46,075 nt of DNA from a virus. The notes below the pieces were generated by a model that did not search any database, was not told the origin of the DNA, and saw nothing but the letters and a program-made list of their open reading frames with translations. The translations under genes were made by a program, and so were the position numbers. Where the stretch lies: IMG/VR virus record IMGVR_UViG_3300018026_000018, positions 1-46,075 of that record; one strand, written 5' to 3'. Positions 5,000-14,575 of the stretch are shown piece after piece. Position 1 is the first letter of the stretch. Each line of letters starts with the position of its first letter.

Positions 5000-7285
5000 A
5001 TGATAGAATCTATACATGATATAATAGGTCATATTAAATCTGATGATCCAATAACATTACCTTTTATTAATTATTATTTAGAAGATAAAGATTATATTAA
5101 AGCATCTACTAAATATATTGATAAAGATGATGATTTTCTTATTGGTGAATCAGATGGTATTCTTATGAATATAAATTTTATATTCATAAATACTAATGTA
5201 TTTAGTGAAGTTGCAAATCATTATGATAATTTTGGAAGGTATTGTGATTATAAAAAAGAAACTAGAGAATATAAAGAATTTTGGCGTAGAGAAACACAAC
5301 GTCGTAGAAGTGGAATGATAGCTAATTGTAAGTTATTAATTAAAGATATTCCATTGTATTTTAACATTAATACAAATGAAATAATAAAAGATCAACTTTT
5401 AAAACCATTACGAATAACAGGAACTCATTATGCTTATCTTAATTATGCTAGAATAGATAGAACCCGTAATGAAAAAGAACGACAAAAAGCAATTGAAAGA
5501 GAAATTAATCCTAACAATACCATTGAAGGATTTTCTCGTTTTTGGGACGGTGATTATTGGAAACATAAAGTAGATGAATTTGTAATTAAGAATGGATTTA
5601 ATAACTGCGATACAAAAGCACGTCGCAAAGGATTTACTGTAAAAGAAGCAAATGATACAGCTAATGAAGTTAATTTAAACCCTAATACATATATAATTCA
5701 TGCTGCATCAGACGCAAAAAAATATCTTCTTCGTAAAAATGCTTTAACTTATTTTACTAAACGTAATCTTGATTGGTATGAAAATCATACATATTGGCGT
5801 AGAGGTTTTATAAAAGAAGATTTAGAAAATATACAAACAGGTTTTAAAATAAGTACAGAAGGTAATAAATTATTTGGTGATCAATCTTCTGTAGTATCAG
5901 TTAGTTTACAAAGTAATACGAGTGCTGCTGCTGGACAAACTGCAGCACGTATTAAGTTTGAAGAATCAGGTGTTAATCCAGTTCTTCAAGAAGCATTAGA
6001 TATTACAATGTCTACTGTAGAAGTAGGAGCAAATAAAGTTGGTAATATTAGAATCTTTGGTACTGGTGGTACTAAAGATGCTAACTGGACTGATTTTATG
6101 AATATATATTATAATCCTAATGGTTATAATATGCTACCTATGGAAAACATTTGGGATATAGATGTTAGAAATAAATCTTGTGGTTTTTTCTTCCCTCAAA
6201 TATGGTGCTATGAACCATATATAGATGAACATGGTAATAGTAAAATAATTGATGCTTATTATATAGATAAATTAGATAAAGAGAATGCAGCTAAAAATAA
6301 AAAAGGAGAAGATTATTTAATATATATAGGTCAACGTGCTAATAAACCAGAAGAAGCATTTCTTACTACAACTGAAAATATGTTTACTTCTATTGAACTT
6401 AATGAACAAGTTAAATTTGTTAAATATTCAGATGATGTTAAATTTTATACAGATGGTTTAGTTATTAATGATGGTAAAAGATATGTATTTAAAACAAATG
6501 ATGAACTTAGAGCAACTGGACATAAAACACATCCATTTATATTAGATGTTCCATTTAAACCTAAAAATGATAATGTTAGTTGTCTTAGATTATTTAATAG
6601 ACCATTTAGAACATTTGAAGGAGATGTACCAGATGATATTTATTTTGCAGTATATGATACTGTTAAAGTAGACAAAAAGAAAGATGAAATAACAAGTAAA
6701 CATTCTCTTAATTCAATTCAAATATGGGAAAAACCAAATTCTTATAATAATACAAATAGATATAAACTTGTAGGTTCATATTGTGGTAGATATGAATTAA
6801 TGGAAGATAATGATAAATTAGCTTTAGCTATATGTGAATACTTTAATTGTAAAATATTATTTGAATTTGGTTCAGGAGATACATATCATAACTTTAAACG
6901 TTGGGGTAAACTTGATAGATTGATGAAAGATCCAAGTAATAAACTTGATAATAAAGAAACAAGAAGTAATGCAGGTTATGGTATTATAATAGGAGATGGT
7001 GAAAAGAAACTTAATGGCTTAACTTATTGGAGAGAGTTTTTATATACTCCTATATCTACTACTAAAGATGGAGATATTAAATTAAATTTACATTATATAT
7101 ATGATCTTCCTTTGTTATTGGAACTTCAAAATTTTGATTTAAAACATAACTTTGATAGGATTAGTACATCTATTATTGCTATTTATTATATTAAATGCCA
7201 AGTGATTAAAAAACAAGCTGAAATTAATAATGCTTCTAATAATAGAGAATCATTAGCTACAATACTTAATTCATTTTCATTATGA
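5000..7285 (+). CDS. terL: Terminase large subunit (DNA-packaging ATPase/nuclease), 761 aa
   Basis: The ATPase domain shows a degenerate Walker A R208-RKGFT-213 (crAss-like TerL type), a Walker B strand ending in E321-E322 (RIKFEESG), and the coupling motif GTGG at 354-357. The C-terminal RNase H-like nuclease shows D553 in VYDTVKVD, an acidic second position in ILFEFGSGD, and a third acidic site in IIIGDGEKK. It pumps DNA into the prohead through the portal and cuts the concatemer. I chose ATG 5000 over the GTG at 4979 because the upstream codons fall in a fragment resembling the holin-like gene and because ATG is used throughout. The TGA stop overlaps the portal ATG by 4 nt. About 760 aa is typical for crAss-like terminases and longer than the usual 450-600 aa of other phages. 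Confidence 0.9.
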   Translation: MIESIHDIIGHIKSDDPITLPFINYYLEDKDYIKASTKYIDKDDDFLIGESDGILMNINFIFINTNVFSEVANHYDNFGRYCDYKKETREYKEFWRRETQRRRSGMIANCKLLIKDIPLYFNINTNEIIKDQLLKPLRITGTHYAYLNYARIDRTRNEKERQKAIEREINPNNTIEGFSRFWDGDYWKHKVDEFVIKNGFNNCDTKARRKGFTVKEANDTANEVNLNPNTYIIHAASDAKKYLLRKNALTYFTKRNLDWYENHTYWRRGFIKEDLENIQTGFKISTEGNKLFGDQSSVVSVSLQSNTSAAAGQTAARIKFEESGVNPVLQEALDITMSTVEVGANKVGNIRIFGTGGTKDANWTDFMNIYYNPNGYNMLPMENIWDIDVRNKSCGFFFPQIWCYEPYIDEHGNSKIIDAYYIDKLDKENAAKNKKGEDYLIYIGQRANKPEEAFLTTTENMFTSIELNEQVKFVKYSDDVKFYTDGLVINDGKRYVFKTNDELRATGHKTHPFILDVPFKPKNDNVSCLRLFNRPFRTFEGDVPDDIYFAVYDTVKVDKKKDEITSKHSLNSIQIWEKPNSYNNTNRYKLVGSYCGRYELMEDNDKLALAICEYFNCKILFEFGSGDTYHNFKRWGKLDRLMKDPSNKLDNKETRSNAGYGIIIGDGEKKLNGLTYWREFLYTPISTTKDGDIKLNLHYIYDLPLLLELQNFDLKHNFDRISTSIIAIYYIKCQVIKKQAEINNASNNRESLATILNSFSL

Positions 7286-9573
7286 ACTCAACAACTATAT
7301 TACCAGATCAAAGAGTATCAGATGCAGAACGTAGTAAAGCAGAATGGTATATTCCTACTTGTGATTATATTATTAATAAAGCATTAGGTTTAAATTATGA
7401 TTCTAAACTTGAAGCTGCTGAAAATATTGCAGCAGCAGAAGGTATCATAACAGATAATACATACAAATATGTTACTAAAGCGTTCGGTATTAATGATAAA
7501 GACGATTTAAATTTGCCAAATAAAGTTAGAGATGTAAGTTTAATATTACCTATTAAACGTAGATATATAGGTGAATATATAAGACAATATAAAAACTTTC
7601 AAGTATATCATAAAGATATAGATGCAATAAAAGAACGTAATAAACAACTTTCTATTGAACTTGAACAATTAATCGCACAAGATTTAGTTAATATTCTTAA
7701 TGAAGCAAATCTTCCTAGTGGTGGTAAATCAAAACAAATTCCAAATATAGAACAACATATTAAAGATTTTCAAGATAATTGGATAGATACTAAAGTAATT
7801 GAATCACAACAAATATTAAATTTATTTGAAGATATTACTAATGCTGATACAGAATATATTAAAGCATTTTATTATTATTGGGCTACAGAAGAAGTATATT
7901 CTTATCGTAGAGTAGTAGGTGAAAATGTGGTTAAAGAAATAGTAAGTCCATTAGAATATTTTCGTATACCTTCTGGTAATCAATTTGTAGAAGATGATGA
8001 TATGGGTGTACGACAATATATGTTATCGTTTAATCAAATTAATGAACAACTTGTAGATAAACTTAGTAATAGTGATCTTATGTATTTAAGATCAATGGAA
8101 AATTATAATAAAACTTCTAACTATAAATCTACTATACTTGATAGTAGATATACAGAAGATTTTAGAAATACATTTAGTAAACGTGATGAATATAATTATA
8201 TATCACAACTTCCAGATTATTCTGGTATTAATTTTTCTAATTATGATTTAGCTAGATTTAATTGGATATATCATGTTGTATATAAATCTGAATGTAAAGT
8301 TGGAATACTTAAATATATTGATCCTTTTGGTGTAGTTCAAGAAAAAATTGTAAACGAAAAATATAAAATAACTGAAGAAGCAGGAGATATAGAAATTGAA
8401 TGGCAATGGGTAAGTAGATTTTATCAACAATGGCGTATAGGAGATCAATATACAGGTATATATACTAAACCTGAATTAATTGAACCTCAACGTCAAGATG
8501 TTAATATATTATCTAAATGTAAAAGTCCTTATAATGGTATTACAGGTACATTTGATCCTAATATTAGAAATAGTATATGTAGAATATTAAAACAATATGA
8601 AGCATTATATCGTATATATCATTATCAACAAGAACGTGCAATAGCTAAATTTAGATCAACTTTAACTATAATTCCAGAATCATTATTATTAGATAGTAAA
8701 GAACTTACTCGTTTACAGAAAATGAAATTTGCTAAACGTGATGATATATTGTATATTAATGATAGTGTTATTGATGCTAATTCATTTCAAGCACTTAAAA
8801 CTCTTAATCTTTCTGGTTCAGCAGAATATATTAAAGTATTAAGTGAACTTATTCAAGCTATTAAAAATGAAGCATGGGAAGTTGCTGATATGAATAGTCA
8901 ACGGTTTGGTGATATAGATACAAGTCAAGGTAAAGGAACAATGCAAATGGCAATATCTAAAGCACAAGCTGGTTCTATATTATTATTTACATTATTTAAT
9001 AAATTTGTAGAACTTGATAAAGAAGCAGATATAGATTATTGTAAAGTTGCATGGTTAGGTGGAAAAAAAGGTTCTTATTTAGATAAGAAAACAAATAAAA
9101 TAGTTTATGTTGAAGTAGATGGTGAAGATTTTTTTAATAGAAATATTGGAGTATTTTGTTCTAATTCTTCTATTAATGATGAAAAGATACAACAATTTAG
9201 ACAACTTGCGTTTGCTGCTGGACAGAGTGGAGATTTTGATATTGCTGCTGATAGTATTGAACTTGAAAATTCAACTGAAATACATAAACTTATTAAAGAA
9301 ACAGTAGAAAAGAAAAAGGCATTTGAAGAAGAAATGAATGAAAGAAATGCACAAGCAACTGAAAATGCAGCTAAAACTAAAGCACAAAGTGAACAAGCAC
9401 AACGTGAATTTGATAAATATAAAGTTGATACTGAATCATCAACAGCAATTCAAGTAGCTAAAATACGTGCAAATACAGATATAACTACTTCTAATATTAA
9501 AGCAAATAGTGATATTGATAAACAAGTTAAAACTAAACAAAAAGAAGAAGATAAATTAATTAACCAAAAATAA
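7282..9573 (+). CDS. Portal protein, 763 aa
   Basis: It follows terminase directly with an ATGA overlap and has the length of crAss-like portals. The N-terminal half is alpha/beta with many Tyr and charged residues. The central part (about 430-560, rich in helices such as EALYRIYHYQQERAIAKF) matches the stem/crown region of portals. The C-terminal ~100 residues (about 665-763) are an uninterrupted Ala/Gln/Lys-rich coiled coil, the barrel typical of this family. It forms the dodecameric ring at one capsid vertex, docks terminase during packaging and the neck ring proteins afterwards. Assignment rests on position, size and fold-type resemblance. Confidence 0.85.
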   Translation: MNSTTILPDQRVSDAERSKAEWYIPTCDYIINKALGLNYDSKLEAAENIAAAEGIITDNTYKYVTKAFGINDKDDLNLPNKVRDVSLILPIKRRYIGEYIRQYKNFQVYHKDIDAIKERNKQLSIELEQLIAQDLVNILNEANLPSGGKSKQIPNIEQHIKDFQDNWIDTKVIESQQILNLFEDITNADTEYIKAFYYYWATEEVYSYRRVVGENVVKEIVSPLEYFRIPSGNQFVEDDDMGVRQYMLSFNQINEQLVDKLSNSDLMYLRSMENYNKTSNYKSTILDSRYTEDFRNTFSKRDEYNYISQLPDYSGINFSNYDLARFNWIYHVVYKSECKVGILKYIDPFGVVQEKIVNEKYKITEEAGDIEIEWQWVSRFYQQWRIGDQYTGIYTKPELIEPQRQDVNILSKCKSPYNGITGTFDPNIRNSICRILKQYEALYRIYHYQQERAIAKFRSTLTIIPESLLLDSKELTRLQKMKFAKRDDILYINDSVIDANSFQALKTLNLSGSAEYIKVLSELIQAIKNEAWEVADMNSQRFGDIDTSQGKGTMQMAISKAQAGSILLFTLFNKFVELDKEADIDYCKVAWLGGKKGSYLDKKTNKIVYVEVDGEDFFNRNIGVFCSNSSINDEKIQQFRQLAFAAGQSGDFDIAADSIELENSTEIHKLIKETVEKKKAFEEEMNERNAQATENAAKTKAQSEQAQREFDKYKVDTESSTAIQVAKIRANTDITTSNIKANSDIDKQVKTKQKEEDKLINQK

Positions 9574-9613
9574 CAGTATATATATAGCAAAAATTAACAT
9601 AACTGTATGTATT
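9573..9613 (+). promoter_or_regulatory. Promoter-like block shared with 1126-1169
   Basis: ACAGTATATATATAGCAAAAATTAA and downstream TAACT..TGTA..TATT repeat the block upstream of the GroES-like gene, including the identical 12-mer AGCAAAAATTAA (9586-9597). It lies in the 113-bp gap between portal and scaffold-type gene, one of the few sizeable gaps in the late region. It may start a separate transcript for the capsid genes. Confidence 0.5.
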
Positions 9614-9686
9614 GATAAAATTATATCTATTATATATGTAAATTTGAGTTCGATTAAAGTAAATATAAACTAAAATCAATTTAATT

Positions 9687-10958
9687 ATGGCAGACAAAGT
9701 AACAATAATTAGTCCTATTGATGGTGCTAAAATAGATGATAAATCTATATTAGATGATAAAACTATAGATACTACTAAAATTGTAGATACTACTAAAACT
9801 GATACTACATCTACTGACACGGATACTACATCTACTGACACGGATAATAAAACTGTAGATACTACTAAAACTGATACTACATCTAATATAAATAATATAT
9901 CTAATACAAGTATTGAAGAAGCAGAAATAGATGGTATTACATATAAAATGGATGATAAAGGTAATGCTCTTAATGCTGATGGTTCTATTTTTATGACTAA
10001 AGAAAAAATGGAATCATTTTCTAATACTTTAAATGACAATGATTTAATAACAGAAGTTGAAAAAATTAATAATATTATTATTATAGGTGAAGATAATAAG
10101 CCTATTAAATATGAAGCTACACCACAAGGTATTGCTAAACGTGAATTAGATATTATTAGTAATGTTAAAGTACAAGCACAACAAGAAGGTATTAATACAT
10201 TTCTTAAATCTAATCCTGATCTTAAATCTATTTATGATTATAAACAACGTCATGGTAGTATTGAAGGATATGATAAAGTAGTTGATTATACAACTATTAA
10301 TATTGATAAGAACAATAAAGATCAACTTAAACAATTTATAATTGATGAGCAAATATCAAAAGGCAATACTATTGCAGTTGCTAAATCATTTGCTGAATTT
10401 GCTGAAAAAAATAATCAACTTGAAGAACTTGGAATAGCAGCACATACTAATTTAAAAGCTAATCAAGTTGCTAAAATTCAAGAACAACAAACTAAAATAA
10501 AAGAATCAAATAATAAATATTATGGTATTGATATAGATCAAAATGGTAACATTAAAGATTTAAATATACCTGGTTCACTTTATGATATTATAGTTAAAAA
10601 AGGTGAATTTAATGGTATGAAAATACCTAAAGATGGAGTTATTGTAAAAAATAATGATGGTAGTACATCTAAATTAAATACAAGTCAATTATTTGAACTT
10701 GCTGCTTATGCTGATAATAATGGTCTTAGTAGACTTGATAATATAATTTCTAATTATATATCTAAAGCTGAAAATAAAGTAGCAGTAGGTCTTTATATTT
10801 TAAAAGGTGGTGATCTTTCAGAACTTGTTAATAATGCAGTTAATAAACAACAAGTTACTAAATTCAAAATTAATACAAGTAATAATAAATCTAATACTAA
10901 ACAAATTAATAATAATTCTAGTGTTAGTAAACAAGATGTAGTAACACCAGTTAAATAG
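9687..10958 (+). CDS. Head-assembly/scaffold-type protein, 423 aa
   Basis: It lies between portal and major capsid protein, the usual place of scaffold/head-assembly proteins. Residues 25-75 are a low-complexity Asp/Thr repeat (DTTKTDTTST-type units), an acidic and probably disordered arm. Residues 85-420 are charged, helical and Asn/Lys-rich, with GSLYDIIVKKGEF (about 300-315) as a more ordered part, and the C-terminus is Asn/Ser/Lys-rich. High charge, helicity and low complexity fit an assembly protein that need not stay in the mature virion. There is no visible protease motif. It has its own promoter-like block 90 nt upstream. The exact role is inferred from position. Confidence 0.6.
   Translation: MADKVTIISPIDGAKIDDKSILDDKTIDTTKIVDTTKTDTTSTDTDTTSTDTDNKTVDTTKTDTTSNINNISNTSIEEAEIDGITYKMDDKGNALNADGSIFMTKEKMESFSNTLNDNDLITEVEKINNIIIIGEDNKPIKYEATPQGIAKRELDIISNVKVQAQQEGINTFLKSNPDLKSIYDYKQRHGSIEGYDKVVDYTTINIDKNNKDQLKQFIIDEQISKGNTIAVAKSFAEFAEKNNQLEELGIAAHTNLKANQVAKIQEQQTKIKESNNKYYGIDIDQNGNIKDLNIPGSLYDIIVKKGEFNGMKIPKDGVIVKNNDGSTSKLNTSQLFELAAYADNNGLSRLDNIISNYISKAENKVAVGLYILKGGDLSELVNNAVNKQQVTKFKINTSNNKSNTKQINNNSSVSKQDVVTPVK
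9783..9884 (+). repeat. Tandem and spaced repeats coding the Asp/Thr arm
   Basis: A 21-bp unit is tandemly duplicated without mismatch (9801-9821, 9822-9842). A 30-bp unit (starting GTAGATACTACTAAAACT) is exact at 9783-9812 and 9855-9884. Units are multiples of 3, so copy-number changes keep the reading frame of the scaffold-type gene. Confidence 0.85.
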
Positions 10959-10966
10959 AAATTTAA

Positions 10967-10983
10967 TAAATTTTAATATATGA
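10967..10983 (+). promoter_or_regulatory. Translation-start leader shared by the capsid gene and the 14576 gene
   Basis: The 17 nt TAAATTTTAATATATGA including the start codon are identical here and at 14563-14579. There is no Shine-Dalgarno sequence, and AT-rich unstructured leaders favour initiation in Bacteroidota. Sharing with the major capsid gene suggests the second gene is also strongly translated. Confidence 0.45.
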
Positions 10984-12452
10984 GAGAATTAACGACAGTA
11001 CAGTACAGTACACAACAGTTTTCTGATGAAAATCTGTTATTAAACTTTAAACTATTAGACCCTGTACAATTAAGTAAGAATTTAACATGGCTTTGGGGTA
11101 AAGATAGCGATGAATTTCCACTTACATTTTTAACTGAAGGTAATGGTGCAGTTAAATCACTTAAACCTATTGTGTTAAATGATACTCAATATAAATGGAA
11201 AATAATGGGTAGAATGCGTTCTACTTCTAAATGTCTTGGGTTAGCTAATACAGGTATTACTAAACCTGGTCTTAATGGTACTCCATTTGAAATTGATTTT
11301 GAAGATGATTTTTTTAAACGTATGTATACTGCTTATTCACCTAATGGTAAACAACGTATTCGTTTTCAAACAGATGGTTTAAAAATTGGTTTAAAGCGAG
11401 TTAGATATACTGTAATATTACTTACAGGCGGTAATTCATCTTATCTTACAAGTGATCAAATTGTAGCAGGTTTATATTGGGTAGAAGGTGCTCCTATTGC
11501 TGCTGCATCTAAATCAGATGGAACATCAAGTAATCATAGTGCTCCTGGTGAAATGACAAATCAATTTGGTTTTCATAGATATGGTTATGAATTAGCAGGT
11601 AATGTTAGTAATAAAGTTACTAATATACAATTTGATCTTGCTGGTGGTGGTACTACTGATAAATGGATTCCTTTTGACTTTAAAAATTGGGAATTAAAAC
11701 GTAAAAAACTTAATGAAGAAGACCTTTGGTATTCTGAATATAACCGTGATGTTAATGGTGTTATTTTAGCACATGAAATAGATGGTGAACCTATTCCAAT
11801 TGGTGCAGGTATTCGTCATATTCTTACTACTGGTGGACAATATGATACTTATTCAACTTTAACATTGAATAAACTTAAATCAATTGTTCGTAGTACATAC
11901 AGTAACCGTGTTGATAGTACACCTATGGAACTTGTAATGTATACAGGTCGTGGTGGTATGGAACAATTTCATAATGCTATTATGGTTGATGCAGTTGCTA
12001 ATCAATATTTTACTCCACTTGGTGCTACTCAAATAATGAATGGTAAAGAAGGTTTCTTACAATATGGTACATATTTTAATCAATTTAAAACAATTGATGG
12101 GTATATACTAACTCTTAAATATCATAAAATGTTTGACTTTGGTAGTATTGCAATGGCTCAACGTCAAAATGGTAATATGAGAGATGGTTATCCTCTTAAT
12201 AGTTTTACAATGGTTGTATTAGATCAAAGTAAAACAAATGATGGTGGACGTAACTTAACTATGGTTTGTGAAGCAGGTCGTGAACTTGTTACTGGTATAT
12301 ATAAAGGTATGTCAGCAATTCCTGAAGTTTGGGGTGCATTTCAAGGTAATCAAATATCTACTCGTAAAGATATTTCAACTTTTGATTTAATAGATTCACA
12401 AGGTATTCATTTTGCAAATTATACAACAAGTTTCTGGTTAGAACGTGTATAA
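10980..12452 (+). CDS. Major capsid protein, 490 aa
   Basis: Size, place after portal and scaffold-type gene, and sequence style fit the crAss-like HK97-fold capsid protein. It starts directly with an N-terminal arm (RELTTVQYSTQQFSDENLL), has Gly- and Trp-containing conserved stretches (SKNLTWLWGKDSDEF near 33-47) and the EEDLWYSEYNRDVNG stretch (about 243-257) recalled from this family, and ends in a strand-rich C-terminus. Codons are less AT-biased than in neighbouring genes (GGT, CGT, CTT), as expected for the most abundant protein. It forms the icosahedral shell around the packaged DNA. No separate prohead protease is visible in the window. Confidence 0.85.
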   Translation: MRELTTVQYSTQQFSDENLLLNFKLLDPVQLSKNLTWLWGKDSDEFPLTFLTEGNGAVKSLKPIVLNDTQYKWKIMGRMRSTSKCLGLANTGITKPGLNGTPFEIDFEDDFFKRMYTAYSPNGKQRIRFQTDGLKIGLKRVRYTVILLTGGNSSYLTSDQIVAGLYWVEGAPIAAASKSDGTSSNHSAPGEMTNQFGFHRYGYELAGNVSNKVTNIQFDLAGGGTTDKWIPFDFKNWELKRKKLNEEDLWYSEYNRDVNGVILAHEIDGEPIPIGAGIRHILTTGGQYDTYSTLTLNKLKSIVRSTYSNRVDSTPMELVMYTGRGGMEQFHNAIMVDAVANQYFTPLGATQIMNGKEGFLQYGTYFNQFKTIDGYILTLKYHKMFDFGSIAMAQRQNGNMRDGYPLNSFTMVVLDQSKTNDGGRNLTMVCEAGRELVTGIYKGMSAIPEVWGAFQGNQISTRKDISTFDLIDSQGIHFANYTTSFWLERV

Positions 12453-12499
12453 TTAATAATTAAGTAAATAAGCTAAATAACATAATAAAAATAAATGAT

Positions 12500-13486
12500 A
12501 TGGCTTTTATTAAAAATAGAAAGATAAGCATACAATGGAAATTAAATCCAGATGTATTTTCAATAATAAATAAATCTGTAATATTTGATATTACAAGAAG
12601 AATAGGTTCTTCTGAAAAAGCAGTAAATATGATCTTAATGCAAGAAAAATTGTTAGAATCAACAATGCCAATAATAGTAGCTATGAATCCAGATGATAAA
12701 AATTGGAAAAAAGCTATTACTAATTATTGGAATGGTCTTGCAGTTGATATTCATGAAAATGGTAAAGAGTTAGAACTAGGTTTTATATTTGATATAGCAG
12801 ATACAAATAAATATAGAATTGATTTTATTAAAGAATTAGTTGCTAAATATAAAATTAAATCTAATGAAGATTTAGCAAATATTGTAATGGCTAATATACC
12901 AGAAGATGAAAAATATCGTTATGGTACTCCTATTGTAGCAGAAGATTATTTGCTTTGGAGATATTGCCAAAATTATAGAGATGTAGCAAATACTCCAGAA
13001 GATATAGAAAAATCATCATATATTAGATTTTATATACATGATGAAGCAATTGCAAAAGAAGAAAAGAAAGCATTAGTTAATCTTTCAATTAAAGCTCAAG
13101 AAAAGTTTGTTGAGCTTGTAAAAGGTAATGAAAGTATGACTAAAATATATAATATATTGTGTGTTCTTAATAAAGATGTGATTGATGATATAGATAAAAT
13201 GGATGCAGATGAAAAACGAAATAAAATATTTGATCATGTTTCAACTAATCCAAAAGAATTTATAGCTTTATGTGAAGATAAAAATATTCATACTAAAGCA
13301 TTAATTGAAAGATTATTATCAAAACATATTTTAAGAAAAATGCCTAATACAGATATTATAGTTGATGTTGAAGATGCTAGTATAGTATTAGGGAATACAA
13401 CTTCTGAAACCGTTACATGGTTTAATTTAGAAGCAAATAATAATAAAATTAGTGAATACAAAACAAGATTAAATGTAATTAAGTAA
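12500..13486 (+). CDS. Hypothetical virion/head-region protein, 328 aa
   Basis: It lies between the capsid gene and a neck-type gene, and its stop codon overlaps the next ATG by 1 nt (TAATG). The N-terminus is strand-containing (KNRKISIQWKLNPDVFSIINKS). The middle is helical and charged with AIAKEEKKALVNLSIKAQEKF (about 178-198), and the C-terminus returns to beta (ADASIVLGNTT-like and VTWFNLEAN). The start ATG 12500 gives MAFIKN; an ATG at 12495 is out of frame. I do not recognise a family with certainty. Position suggests a capsid-associated or head-completion protein. No enzyme motif is visible. Confidence 0.65.
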   Translation: MAFIKNRKISIQWKLNPDVFSIINKSVIFDITRRIGSSEKAVNMILMQEKLLESTMPIIVAMNPDDKNWKKAITNYWNGLAVDIHENGKELELGFIFDIADTNKYRIDFIKELVAKYKIKSNEDLANIVMANIPEDEKYRYGTPIVAEDYLLWRYCQNYRDVANTPEDIEKSSYIRFYIHDEAIAKEEKKALVNLSIKAQEKFVELVKGNESMTKIYNILCVLNKDVIDDIDKMDADEKRNKIFDHVSTNPKEFIALCEDKNIHTKALIERLLSKHILRKMPNTDIIVDVEDASIVLGNTTSETVTWFNLEANNNKISEYKTRLNVIK

Positions 13487-14553
13487 TGTTTAGTACAGTA
13501 AAAGAAGTTCATATTGCAATAGATACTTATTTACAACAGTTAAATAGTAATAGGAAACAATCGTTTCGTCCAGAACAATATGATCTTCTTGTTAATACTG
13601 AATTAAGACAATACATTGAAGATAAAACTGATCCTAAAGGTAATCCTAAAAAAGAAGGATTTGAAAATAATCAACGTAGAGTTGATGAAATGAAAGATTT
13701 AAAAAAATCAACAACTCTACGTTTATATAATGATAATTATGAAAGAAAATATTGTTTTATACCTTCTGATTATTATAAATTAATAACAGGTGGTTGTACA
13801 ATAACAGTTCATTATAATAAACAATTATTAAGTTTAATTAGTAATAATGAAACAAAAAATATTTATATTATATCTTTTCCAGATGATAATCCTGTATCAC
13901 AAGGAACACAAGTATATCAAAATATAACATTAGCTTCAACATCATCATTTACTGAAACATTTAGTAAACCTGAATATTCAAAAGATGCAAAATTTGAAAT
14001 TATAAATTATTTTATTGATTATCTTAGAAAAGATAAAGGATATGAAGTATATTGGGAATATTATTGTGGTATTTATTATTCAAGTCAATTTATAATAATA
14101 ACACCAACAGCATTAGTAAATCCAATTACTTTAGTTTTTACATCAGGATTTAATAATAATGTAATTACAAACACAAGTACGTTAACACAACCTACATTAA
14201 TTTATAATACTACAAATGGTAATATTATATATTCTGCTATTGATTTAATATCATCGCGTGATAAAAGAGAGATAATAAGAAATTATTATATATCTAAAAA
14301 TAGGCAAAATCAACCGATATGCCATATAGATGATAATAAATTTTATACATATTATAATAATACATTTTCTCCTATATCTATAGATTTTAATTATATTATT
14401 AAACCTAGATTAATGAATTATTATTTTAATATAATGCCAGAAATAGAAATTAATAATGAAATCATAGAAAGAGTAGTAAATAAACTAAAAATATTTATAA
14501 AAGATGAACAAGCATACAATCAATTTAATAATCAATTACAACAACTTCAATAG
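13486..14553 (+). CDS. Neck/ring-type head-tail connector protein, 355 aa
   Basis: The first ~90 residues match a motif widely seen in Bacteroidota phages: a TVKEVHIAIDTYLQQLNSNR helix, FRPEQYDLLVNTELRQYI, then KKEGFENNQRRVDEM. In crAss-like phages, proteins with this N-terminus are ring/neck components encoded soon after the capsid gene. A beta-rich C-terminal part (about 95-300) follows, and the end is helical and Gln/Asn-rich. It would extend the portal channel or close the head after packaging. It overlaps the upstream stop (TAATG). Confidence 0.6.
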   Translation: MFSTVKEVHIAIDTYLQQLNSNRKQSFRPEQYDLLVNTELRQYIEDKTDPKGNPKKEGFENNQRRVDEMKDLKKSTTLRLYNDNYERKYCFIPSDYYKLITGGCTITVHYNKQLLSLISNNETKNIYIISFPDDNPVSQGTQVYQNITLASTSSFTETFSKPEYSKDAKFEIINYFIDYLRKDKGYEVYWEYYCGIYYSSQFIIITPTALVNPITLVFTSGFNNNVITNTSTLTQPTLIYNTTNGNIIYSAIDLISSRDKREIIRNYYISKNRQNQPICHIDDNKFYTYYNNTFSPISIDFNYIIKPRLMNYYFNIMPEIEINNEIIERVVNKLKIFIKDEQAYNQFNNQLQQLQ

Positions 14554-14575
14554 TAATAAATTTAAATTTTAATAT

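Noticed and set aside
4979-5000. GTG start for terminase seven codons upstream
   Set aside because: The upstream codons lie in a sequence fragment shared with the holin-like gene, and ATG 5000 gives a normal start.
9560-10039. 159-codon leftward ORF rich in Val/Ser
   Set aside because: It is the complement of the Asp/Thr repeat region of the scaffold-type gene; low complexity and no leader.
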